A DNA stretch of 64,000 nucleotides from the NCBI GenBank assembly GCA_947650285.1, contig CANTFL010001466.1, positions 186,001 through 250,000 on the forward strand, read 5' to 3'. The notes under the pieces are model-generated. The model did no database searches. It saw only the letters and a list, made by a program, of their open reading frames with translations, and was not told the origin of the DNA. Shown piece by piece: positions 21,580 through 30,165 of this stretch. Position 1 is the stretch's first letter. Each line of letters begins with the position of its first letter. The position numbers and the translations under genes are program-made. The DNA is from Hyaloperonospora brassicae (lineage: Eukaryota; Oomycota; Peronosporomycetes; Peronosporales; Peronosporaceae).

Positions 21580-23772
21580 TTACCGGTTCTGCAGTCGATC
21601 CTGCGGCGTCATCGGGCCCTTCAGGTCCGAGCAGATGACGCCACCGATGCGATCGATAGGCGAGTTGGCGCCGCTGTCCACCTGGTCCTGCGCATTGCGC
21701 GTCTGCTTCCCTTCGAGGCACGACACGCACGCCATGCGCTTGTTGCTGCTGAGCTTGATGCCCGAGGCTGGATCGCGCGCCATGCGCACTATCGTGTCGA
21801 ACGCGAGGTGCCCGAGGCGCTGGTGCCAATGCAGCAGCGATGCCTCGTGCGCGTCGTCTGCGCTTGCGTCTACCGAATTTGCCTCGAGTGCGGCCATGAT
21901 CGCGTCACCAGCGCCGTGCCGTCCGCACTTCACGGGCGTCTGTACATACAGAACGTTGCTGTCGGTCGCGACGTCGAACGCGACCACGCCGTCAATACGT
22001 CGAGCTAGTGCCCGATTGTCGCCGTCGTATGCGAGTGCGTATCCTTTGCTCTCGAGCTTCCCGTAAGACACAATGTTCTTCGCCAGTCGCGGTGCCAGAT
22101 AAACGTCCGTGAGCGTCACAATAGTTGCTACGCCGCGCGCGAGGACCTCGAGGCGCACGCTGCCAACACGCGTCAGTCGCAACGACTCCCCATCCGCCAT
22201 GGCGATCTCATGACTGCAAGCGGATGCGTCAAGCAGAAGCTTCTCATCATTCACCAAATGTCGGCTCGCGCCGCTGTCGAGGATCCAGTCGCCTCGGCCT
22301 ATCTTGTTCGTGTCATTAGTTGCAAGCACCAGGCCGAGCGAGCCATCCGTGGCTTCAGCTCCGCTGCTTGTCGCAAGCACAAAGCCGCGTGTGCCGTCCG
22401 TGGCTTGAGCTTTGCTTCTCGCGTCGCCCGCAGCGACGTCCTTGCCGCGCGAGCTCTTCTTCTTCTTTTGGCGCCGTCTCGAGACCGCTCCTGGTGACTT
22501 CTCGGTCAACGCGAGGATCATGCTACCGCCTCTTTGCGCAGGCGCCTCGTCGTCATGCACCACTCGCGCGCTGCAGTCGGACGCAATGTGCCCCGGTCTG
22601 CCGCACCGATAACACACGCGAGGTCCCTTGGGTGTCGCCTCGACATGTGCTGCTACCACCTCACGGCCGACCGCGCCACTGCCGAGCTCAATCGATTGAG
22701 CGAAGTGCGCGAGTTCCTCTGCGTGCCGCAAGTAGTCGATTCTCGTAGAGTCGTACTTCGCACGCATGACGTTCATTAAATCCGGAGACGCATGGTGAAC
22801 GATGTTGTCGAGCACAAGCGAGTCTGCCCCACCGCGAGCGTCGCTGACCGCGACCATGTACAGGAAATGCTCGGCCCAGGTACGCTTCACGTCCTTCTTC
22901 TGCATGAACAGTTTCATGGCCTGACTTGCTGTTATCGTCGTATTGAAGGTCGCGTGGAGCTGGGTCATCACATGCTCGAGCGTTGGCTGCTGAACCCACC
23001 AGGCGTCCACCTGCTTGTGGTAGTACCTTTCCGCGGTACCGACCAGGAAGTGGCCGAGGAGATCGACTTTGACGTCTTCCGTCCACGCGAAACCGCACGA
23101 CGCCTCTGCGAGGTTCACTGCACGCAGGAAGGTACGTCCCCAGTCGTAGAAGCCGCTGCCGAGACCCTTGTACAGCTCGGTCCCGTCGAACTTCCGAACA
23201 GGCAGCTTGCGCTGGCTCGCGCTTGGCATCCCATAGTGATCACGCCCTGCTGCAGCGTACGTTGCAGGCGCCGCGTCATCCTGACGTGGCGCGGTCGCGG
23301 GAGCCACTGCGTGATTTGGCCCGCGATGCTGGGGCGGCACTTGCCCACGCGTCGGTGCCAGCGATGCAAACATCGACTCGCTGGCGTCGATCGTGCGTGC
23401 GCGCGTCCGTGGGACCGCTGGCTTCTCCTCTGGTGAGCCGAGCGCGTCGATCGTCATAGGTCGTCCGCGAATGTTCGCCCCAAACGCTGAAGCAAACATC
23501 CCGCTCTCAACCGCGCCCAGCATCCGCTCGTCTTCGTCACGAACGCGCTGCGAAGACTCCAGCTTCGACAGGCGATCGGTAACGACGGCCAGAGCCGCGA
23601 GAATCTTGTCGTCAGTCGCCTCGCTCCTTTCGCGAACGGGCGGGTCATCAACGATTGCGGACGCGGGGACCGGAGACGGTCCGCGCGCTGGCGTGCCGCG
23701 CCCTGTCGCAGCTCGTGCGACACCGCCTGGTGTCTTCGCAGACGCTTCAGAAGCTTTAGCCGTTGGGCTCAT
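21580..23772 (-). CDS. Copia gag, protease and integrase zinc domain (5' part of polyprotein)
   Basis: A 730-residue frame starts at an ATG (23770-23772) that is only 5 nt inside the 5' LTR boundary. Residues 1-180 are Ala/Pro-rich and low complexity. The capsid-like region is about 190-365. The zinc knuckle [14 protein letters not shown] is at 387-400. A Lys/Arg-rich linker follows. The aspartic protease [12 protein letters not shown] is at 496-507. The pre-integrase HHCC domain, starting [14 protein letters not shown], is at about 648-685 and ends in [11 protein letters not shown]. The integrase core begins [19 protein letters not shown] and is then cut by TAA (21580-21582), probably from a Tyr codon by one base change. 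Everything upstream of the stop appears intact. Confidence 0.9.
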   Translation of the reverse strand: MSPTAKASEASAKTPGGVARAATGRGTPARGPSPVPASAIVDDPPVRERSEATDDKILAALAVVTDRLSKLESSQRVRDEDERMLGAVESGMFASAFGANIRGRPMTIDALGSPEEKPAVPRTRARTIDASESMFASLAPTRGQVPPQHRGPNHAVAPATAPRQDDAAPATYAAAGRDHYGMPSASQRKLPVRKFDGTELYKGLGSGFYDWGRTFLRAVNLAEASCGFAWTEDVKVDLLGHFLVGTAERYYHKQVDAWWVQQPTLEHVMTQLHATFNTTITASQAMKLFMQKKDVKRTWAEHFLYMVAVSDARGGADSLVLDNIVHHASPDLMNVMRAKYDSTRIDYLRHAEELAHFAQSIELGSGAVGREVVAAHVEATPKGPRVCYRCGRPGHIASDCSARVVHDDEAPAQRGGSMILALTEKSPGAVSRRRQKKKKSSRGKDVAAGDARSKAQATDGTRGFVLATSSGAEATDGSLGLVLATNDTNKIGRGDWILDSGASRHLVNDEKLLLDASACSHEIAMADGESLRLTRVGSVRLEVLARGVATIVTLTDVYLAPRLAKNIVSYGKLESKGYALAYDGDNRALARRIDGVVAFDVATDSNVLYVQTPVKCGRHGAGDAIMAALEANSVDASADDAHEASLLHWHQRLGHLAFDTIVRMARDPASGIKLSSNKRMACVSCLEGKQTRNAQDQVDSGANSPIDRIGGVICSDLKGPMTPQDRLQNR

Positions 23773-23776
23773 AACC

Positions 23777-23988
23777 TGTAGGGTGATATGCTTATTCAGT
23801 GGATGGACAATTGGATTCTGTATTCACATTTTATGTCTTCTCTTCTACCTGACACTTTCCCAAAGCCATCCACACCACCCATTTTGCCACGCAGCCGCTC
23901 TGCCTTCCTATCTAAACGAATGACGCTAATCGACACATCGCGCCGAATCTCCACTCCACCAAGATAACAAGTCCCTCGCTTTCCTACA
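23777..23988 (-). repeat. Copia 5' LTR
   Basis: Partner of 18803-19014 (one difference by eye). On the minus strand it ends ACCCTACA, followed by GGTTATGAGCCC, which contains the gag start codon. Confidence 0.95.
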
Positions 23989-24024
23989 TAAATAGCCCAT
24001 GGTGTCACAGTATGAAGTCATATG
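23989..24024 (+). repeat. Gypsy 3' LTR, second fragment
   Basis: It begins with the second copy of the TAAAT target duplication and continues AGCCCATGGTGTCACAG, corresponding to about 9250-9305 of the 5' LTR. It is interrupted by the LTR at 24025. Confidence 0.6.
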
Positions 24025-24469
24025 TGTAACGGGGCACACCCCTTGCGTGAACTTAACGCAAGGGTGACGTGTGCCCGACAAGCGTACACAGGGCAACCGA
24101 GGAAGCGGTAGGCAAAACAGAACCCGAAAGCTCTATCTTGAGGGGAAAGTAGAACTGTTTATATAATATAGTTATTACGTTAATAAATCATCTTTTGACT
24201 TACTCTAACTACAATTAACTATCTTCTCCTACGTGGGTCCTTGCTCACCACCCATTACGCGCGTCCAGCAGCAATTGGTGGTTAAATTGGTTTTTGCACA
24301 CGTTACATCAACCGAGAAGTGGACCCCTCAACGGATATTATCCTTAGCGATAATAATCCGACAACATCACCCATTTCGAGTGATGTTGATTGAATATTAT
24401 AAAAACAGATAATATTCTAAAATTGGTACTTTCGTACCAATTTTTATGAAATGGGCTCACCCCGTTACA
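24025..24469 (-). repeat. Solo LTR, TGTAACGGGG family, in the gypsy 3' LTR
   Basis: A 445-bp LTR from TGTAACGGGGCACAC to ACCCCGTTACA, similar over its length to 14529-14995 and, in opposite orientation, to the LTRs at 41215 and 48805. The hairpin CCCTTGCGT-gaactta-ACGCAAGGG lies inside the left edge. The flanks ATATG and ATTAG do not form a clean target duplication. Confidence 0.85.
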
Positions 24470-24567
24470 ATTAGGAACATTCCAGAAGGACATATAATGA
24501 ATGATAGGCTTAGAGGTAGCACAGGGTAGCGAACTGAGGACCTAATTTACTTAGTGAACGACAAGTC
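24470..24567 (+). repeat. Gypsy 3' LTR, last fragment
   Basis: It shares ACATTCCAGAAGGAC, AGGTAGC, GGGTAGCGAACTGAG and AGTGAACGAC with 9310-9412 of the 5' LTR. Similarity stops near AAGTCA at about 24567, taken as the end of the element. Confidence 0.65.
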
Positions 24568-24816
24568 ACCCTAGGTATCATCTACGACAAAACGATGAAT
24601 TTCAATTAACAGTATCAAATGTCAACCATCGTCCTACAAAGGAGTAGAAATTTGAAAGTCCGAAATCCTTGATTTGCTAGTTAGATAAACTAGCATTTGT
24701 CCCTTCCAAATTATGAGTATCGTTCATTGGACCCGTTTCGTGCTTACGTTTTTGACATACAAAACCGGTATTACAAACAGTATCATTTCATCGCAGGAAG
24801 CAGCACCTCGCGATAG

Positions 24817-27666
24817 GCGCGTCGCTCTGACGGGTTTTCTCGTCGGCGCCGACGCAGCAACAGCAACGGCAGTACACATTCAGGAGCACAAGACAGTGGC
24901 CATCATTCTGATGTCGAAGTCATCCGCGACTTCCGCTCCAAGCGCGCGTCTGAAGCCGAACGAGACGACAGTAATCTTACGCCGGAAGAACGCGAACGAT
25001 TGCGCGACCGCGAGGAGCGCGACGCCTTTGCAGAGCGCTTGCGTCAACGTGACGACGACCATACGAAACGGAAGCGAAAAGCGGAGGAAGTTGATGGCTC
25101 AGAAGCTGCTGAGGGGCTCACGAGCGACGAGATCAAGCAGCTGGCAAAGAGAGGGGCAATTGAAGACGGACGGGGCGCCCTTAGCGATGAGTTAATGAGA
25201 CTGAGAGAGTTGAGTCGACAGGAGTATTTGAAGAAGAGAGAGGAGAAAGAGCTGGAGCTGCTGGAGTTTCAGCCGAAAGACGAGGCTGTTTTGTTTCAAG
25301 AGTCGGACAAATCGAGGAAGGAGCAACAACAGGTAGAGCTTAGTAGGCAAATTCTCGAGACAGCAAAAGCTAGGTCGAAGAAGGAGGAGGTCGAGGGGTA
25401 TCAGATGTCTTATTCTTATGAAGAAGTCGGCGATGAAGGCAATCGAGTTCGCAAGAAAGAGGGTTTGTTATCCGACAGGTACGAAAAGGACGAGGTTTTT
25501 CATACCGAGCAGGAAGTGTGGGAGGAAACACAGGTCAAGATGGCCAGGAGCAGGTTTGGAGCACGCGATAAACATAAGAAGAAGACCGGGGAAGACGATT
25601 GGGTGTTTGATGACCAGATTGATTTTATTTTGCAGCAGATGCTGTCGGGACATCACGTGAGTGAACAAGATGTTCAGAACGCAAGGAAGAAAATGGAGCA
25701 AGCGAAGCATTTGAGCATGCAGAAAGGGCGTAAACAGTTGCCCGTGTATCCATATCGAGAGTCGCTGCTCGAAGCGATTCGCAATTACCCTATGATCATT
25801 ATTGAGGGGGAAACCGGGTCGGGCAAGACGACGCAGATTCCGCAGTATTTGCACGAAGTGGGATACTCGGAGTTAGGCACGATTGGTTGCACGCAGCCTC
25901 GGAGAGTCGCCGCGATGAGTGTGGCAGCACGTGTGGCGCAGGAGATGAATGTGAAGCTAGGTAACGAAGTAGGTCACTCGATTCGTTTTGAGGATTGCAC
26001 CAGCGACAAGACCGTCATAATGTACATGACAGACGGTATGCTGCTGCGCGAGTTCTTGACCGAACCTGGTCTGAAGTCGTACAGTGTCATGATCATTGAT
26101 GAGGCACACGAGCGCACCCTCATTACCGACATTTTGTTCGGGCTCATCAAGGACATCGCGCGCTTTCGAGACGACATCAAGATCATTGTGGCTAGTGCTA
26201 CGCTGGATGCTACGAAGTTCAGTGCCCATTTTAATGACGCTCCAATTTTCAAAGTACCCGGGCGCATGTATCCTGTCGACATTCTGTACACAAAAGCTCC
26301 GGAGGCTGACTACCTGGATGCCGCCATCGTGACAGTGCTGCAGATCCACATTACCCAGCCATTGGGAGACATCCTCGTCTTTTTTACAGGTCAAGAAGAG
26401 ATCGAATCAGTTGAAGAGATTCTGCTGCAACGCACTCGGGGTCTCGGGTCTCGTATATGGCAGCTGCTTATTCGGCCAATCTATGCAACACTGCCCTCAG
26501 AACGCCAGGCACAGGTGTTTGAGCTAACGCCGGAGGGTGCTCGCAAAGTCGTGCTGAGTACAAATATTGCGGAGACGTTTCTCACCATTGCTGGCATCTG
26601 CTACGTAATTGATACGGGCTTTTGCAAACAAACCAACTACAATGCGCAAACCGGTATGGAGTCGTTGCTGGTGGCGCCTGTGTCGCAGGCGATGGCGAAC
26701 CAGCGTGCTGGTCGAGCGGGCCGTACAGCCCCAGGAAAATGCTTCCGTCTGTACACGGCGTGGTCGTACAAGAACGAGTTGGACGAGAATTCTGTGCCTG
26801 AAATTCAGCGTACGAACCTTGCTAGTGTCGTGTTGCTCATGAAGTCACTTGGGATAAACGACCTGCTTTACTTCGACTTCATGGACCCGCCGCCAGAGAA
26901 GGCACTGATTCGCTCGCTCGAACAGCTTTACGCCCTTGGAGCTCTCAACAGCTTGGGAGAACTGACAAAGCTTGGGCGTCGTATGGCCGAGTTTCCGCTC
27001 GATCCCATGATGTCTAAAGCACTGCTTGCGTCCGAGAAGTATGGCTGCGTTGAAGAAGTAATGACAGTGTGCGCTATGCTAAGCGTGAACAACTCGATCT
27101 TTTATCGGCCAAAAGACAAAGCAGTGCATGCTGACAACGCTCGACTGAACTTCGCCCGTGGTGGCGGCGGTGATCACATCACGTTGATGAATGTTTACAA
27201 CCAATGGGTCGAGACGAACTGTTCCACACAGTGGACATACGAGAACTTCGTCATTATGCGCTCGCTGAAGACTGCTCGTGACGTGCGAGAGCGGCTCGAA
27301 GGTCTTTGCGATCGCGCGGAGCTGGAGCGTACAAGCAACCGAAGCGACCATGAGCCGATCCGTAAAGCCATCTGCGCAGGCTACTTTTGCAACACGGCTA
27401 AGCTGGACAACTCGGGTCAATACAAGACGGTGAAGAAGGCACAGCTTGTGTACATCCATCCAAGTTCCTGCCTCATCAAGCTCGAAGAAGTTCCGCGTTG
27501 GGTCGTCTATCATGAATTGGCATTTATGACGAAGGAGTACATGCGCAATGTGGTACCAATCAAGTCGGAATGGCTGATGGAACTTGCGCCGCATTACTAT
27601 AAAGTCAAGGAAGTCGAGGATGTTTGCTCCAAGAAAATGCCAAAGGCTGTCGGCCGAGCAGCATAA
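24817..27666 (+). CDS. DHX16: DEAH-box pre-mRNA splicing helicase, DHX16/Prp2 type (5' exon missing)
   Basis: This is an ATP-dependent RNA helicase of the spliceosome. DHX16/Prp2 remodels the activated complex before the first splicing step. The frame runs from 24817, just after an in-frame TAG, without an ATG until about 25195, so the true start must be in an upstream exon. A 3' splice site at or after 24816 is required. Counting codons from 25000: Walker A GETGSGKT 270-277, CTQPRRVAAMSVA, DEAH 367-370, SAT 399-401, motif V TNIAETFLTI about 520-529, and QRAGRAGR 568-575. The helicase-associated and OB-fold regions extend to the end (APHYYKVKEVED, then KKMPKAVG). N-terminal DREERDAFAERLRQRD and FGARD match the DHX16 subgroup rather than DHX8 or DHX15. 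Motif V has Phe where the family has Ser. About 170 N-terminal residues of the usual length are not seen. Confidence 0.93.
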   Translation, partial: ARRSDGFSRRRRRSNSNGSTHSGAQDSGHHSDVEVIRDFRSKRASEAERDDSNLTPEERERLRDREERDAFAERLRQRDDDHTKRKRKAEEVDGSEAAEGLTSDEIKQLAKRGAIEDGRGALSDELMRLRELSRQEYLKKREEKELELLEFQPKDEAVLFQESDKSRKEQQQVELSRQILETAKARSKKEEVEGYQMSYSYEEVGDEGNRVRKKEGLLSDRYEKDEVFHTEQEVWEETQVKMARSRFGARDKHKKKTGEDDWVFDDQIDFILQQMLSGHHVSEQDVQNARKKMEQAKHLSMQKGRKQLPVYPYRESLLEAIRNYPMIIIEGETGSGKTTQIPQYLHEVGYSELGTIGCTQPRRVAAMSVAARVAQEMNVKLGNEVGHSIRFEDCTSDKTVIMYMTDGMLLREFLTEPGLKSYSVMIIDEAHERTLITDILFGLIKDIARFRDDIKIIVASATLDATKFSAHFNDAPIFKVPGRMYPVDILYTKAPEADYLDAAIVTVLQIHITQPLGDILVFFTGQEEIESVEEILLQRTRGLGSRIWQLLIRPIYATLPSERQAQVFELTPEGARKVVLSTNIAETFLTIAGICYVIDTGFCKQTNYNAQTGMESLLVAPVSQAMANQRAGRAGRTAPGKCFRLYTAWSYKNELDENSVPEIQRTNLASVVLLMKSLGINDLLYFDFMDPPPEKALIRSLEQLYALGALNSLGELTKLGRRMAEFPLDPMMSKALLASEKYGCVEEVMTVCAMLSVNNSIFYRPKDKAVHADNARLNFARGGGGDHITLMNVYNQWVETNCSTQWTYENFVIMRSLKTARDVRERLEGLCDRAELERTSNRSDHEPIRKAICAGYFCNTAKLDNSGQYKTVKKAQLVYIHPSSCLIKLEEVPRWVVYHELAFMTKEYMRNVVPIKSEWLMELAPHYYKVKEVEDVCSKKMPKAVGRAA

Positions 27667-30165
27667 ACAGTGAATAGAGCAGATGCATACCTTTCGAAAA
27701 ACTTTGGCATCGATTTATTCATGTCATTGGTAGGGAATTTGGGTGCATTACTACTCGGGGCGTCATCCAGGTTGGGCAGTGAGCCCCATCTATGATACCC
27801 TTACCGCAGGCAACACAGTTGTTTGATAGTGGTGACTCGCCTGGTACCCTGGTTGTACCAGCTGAAACGTTCTTTGATTACATCTATCGGAGATGTGTGA
27901 TCTCAGCAGAATGTAGTAGACATGTCATCCACTGAGTGCAAACAGACTTTTGCGACGGGATTTTGTGCGAGCTTTACTTCTATGTTTTATGTGATACCTC
28001 TGGGAGACGACAACTCAGGTGCTCGTTCTGCGACGTCCACAAAGAGGGAACAAGCATGTGTATAATGACCCTGCTGTACTGGCTCGCTAACCTTGTTGTA
28101 TTCACTGAGCAGACATACAATACGTAAACCTGCGAGCCTGCAAGATTACAGGGTTTACGTATCGTATGTTACTGGGTATTCTGCGGTGTTCTGGAATCAC
28201 AGTTCCGTTTTGTTGGCGGTTGCTGTGCAGCTCACTCTGCAGGGTGCACGCTAAAGAAACAGGCAGAAGAAAGTCGTTAGGATTACCATTCGCTACTCCA
28301 ATATAAACAGCAGCGCTAGATAGACATGCTAGACTGCAAAACTTTGTTTCTTAGTCGCGTATCCGACCCACAACAACGTTTGTCTTGCATTACTCAATGC
28401 TTTAAGCAATCAAAACATTGAAAGGACACTGATCTCGTGCCAGGCATACGTTCGGACAAAATGAGCGCATTCAGATACACTGCATAGGCGGTGTTGCATG
28501 GACAAAGTGCTTTCGTCACACGTGTAGCGCGTTATTCGATATTCGGGGGTCTGATAGCACGAAACGGGAAGAACAGGCAATCGTCGCAATCTTAACTTTC
28601 CGGGATAGTCAAAAGTAGCTTGTACCACAGATACAAGAGCGCCGATGACATTGCTTGTCAGCGTGACGGCATGACTCAGATAAATGCTAACAAATTGGCT
28701 GACCCACGCAAGAAAGGCAAGCGTCTGGGTGCTGCGATTGCAAAGCAGTCATGCCTACGCAGGTACTCCAGTTGCTCTGAAATAACAAATCGTACTCGGC
28801 ATCGTCACATCGCCCTTTTCACCAAAATGTTGCTCAATCACTGCGATCTGGTCCTTTGAGTCGTCGATCGACGAAGTCCAGAGCAAACATGACGTCAGTG
28901 ACATCATCACTCTTTGCTACCAAAATATAACGCTGGTCAATGATAGAGAAGGCGAGGTTGGAATCACAGCGCCAATATCTCCACTTTTGCGATAGAGGCT
29001 ACTTGAAGTTCTTTTTCAGGCTATCGAGGAGATTCGCACGACTCCACATGGCAAGCTGGAAAGCCGAGTCCTTTGTCGTAAGCGCACTGCGATGTCCATT
29101 GCATGTGACTCTCAACGAACATCAAGGTTCCAAGACAGCGCATATGACTTGATTGCGCAACCATACGAGACGACAGCTCAGGTTTAAATGTCAGAGGGGC
29201 TTCATGGTTACGGCGCTAAGCGCAACACGCAAGTGACCTTTTTACTACTAGGTCGTGCCGAGGTTCGGTGAGCATCGTCGTCTAACTTCACGCTTCTCTA
29301 CGCGGTGTCGCGTTTGAGACGTCCTAGGACTTATGGAGCCCTTAGATTGCTGACCAGGTCACGATCAGTGCGTTTGCGAATCCGGCTTCGACATTTGCGT
29401 AGTGTTTAAAACCCACCTATTCATACCTTGCGGTCGGGTACCGCGTAAACGCTTCGCAAGTATGCGACTAGTTGATATTGGAGGATGCGCGAACCAGGTG
29501 CAATGGCCAGATTCTAAGATGCGGCACTATCTAGGCATGTGGAGGCGTAAAAATGGAATCGACGAGGCGATTACAGAAATCGAGTGACGCCTGTGGCGGG
29601 CAACATTTTGATCAAATACTATTGTCTAGACAAAGTTTGCAGCTCAATAAACGACGAGAAGATGTCGGACTCGGGTTAACTATATTATATCGTCATGAAC
29701 CTCACCATTGTTGCCCGACGCATGGCATGCTTGGGCGGTCCGCCGACATGTTGCATTCTTTTTAGTGAGTCCTCGCGCGCAGAAGCTTCAAGGAACAATA
29801 AAGTTAACGGTAGTGAGCAGAACGATACCTGTCCTACAGGCATGAATACAAGGCAGTATGCTACATCTCAACGAGGATCAAATACAGGCATTGTAATCTC
29901 GACTACCCTCGGATGAGTTGCGGAGACATATATTGCAGGACTTTGGTTGGCCACCCGCCTTCTTACAAGTTCGACATTGCGTAAACTGTCCAGTATTGTA
30001 CCTATCTCTTTTGCTTTTTTTGTGTCAGCAGAACGCATCGACAAACCACGACTTGTTGTTGCAAAAACAAAGTAGTTCGTTTTGGAGCTTAGGTGAACGT
30101 CGTAGTTACTGCTGAGAATACTAGACGCGGAAAGAATGACCATCGTAGGCTCGCTTTGCTCCCGC
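27667..30165. other. Intergenic region, no confident gene
   Basis: 2.5 kb lies between the helicase and P450 3' ends. Short open frames occur on both strands. On the minus strand near 28780-28990 two adjacent frames read like protein (SIIDQRYILVAKSDDVTDVM, then SKDQIAVIEQHFGEKGDV) and would join by one frameshift, but the family was not recognised. It is possibly a decayed gene. Confidence 0.35.

Larger units (their letters stand above)
18803..23988 (-). mobile_element. Young Ty1/Copia retrotransposon in the gypsy 3' LTR
   Basis: This is a 5186-bp minus-strand Copia element with two 212-bp LTRs that differ at a single base by eye, flanked by the target duplication TAAAT (18798-18802 and 23989-23993). 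One open frame from 23772 to 19099 encodes the whole gag-pol polyprotein, broken only by two nonsense codons. A purine tract (GAGGAGGAG on the minus strand) abuts the 3' LTR. The internal region is visibly more GC-rich than its surroundings. The near-identical LTRs point to a recent insertion, later than the gypsy element it interrupts. Confidence 0.95.
9204..24567 (+). mobile_element. Old Ty3/gypsy chromovirus acting as host of nested insertions
   Basis: The 5' LTR (9204-9420) is matched by 3' LTR pieces at 18753-18802, 23989-24024 and 24470-24567. Between them lie gag, protease, RT, RNase H, integrase and chromodomain in gypsy order. The continuity is broken by four insertions: a solo LTR (14529-14995), a hAT element (15276-18716), a Copia element (18803-23988) and another LTR (24025-24469). 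After the insertions are discounted the element is about 5.8 kb. The sequence TCTGGTAGC directly after the 5' LTR is a likely primer-binding site, because the gypsy element at 41215 has CCTGGTAGC at the same place. No target duplication was recognised. Confidence 0.8.

Noticed and set aside
19306..23436. Plus-strand open frames of 130-250 codons across the Copia element
   Set aside because: They run antisense to the gag-pol frame in GC-rich sequence, have no recognisable motif, and mirror the codon structure of the opposite strand.
24020..24474. Target duplication around the LTR at 24025-24469
   Set aside because: The flanks ATATG and ATTAG do not match well enough to claim one.
25000..25002. 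Start of the DHX16 protein at 25000
   Set aside because: The codon is TTG, and clear family similarity continues upstream of it, so this is not the initiation site.
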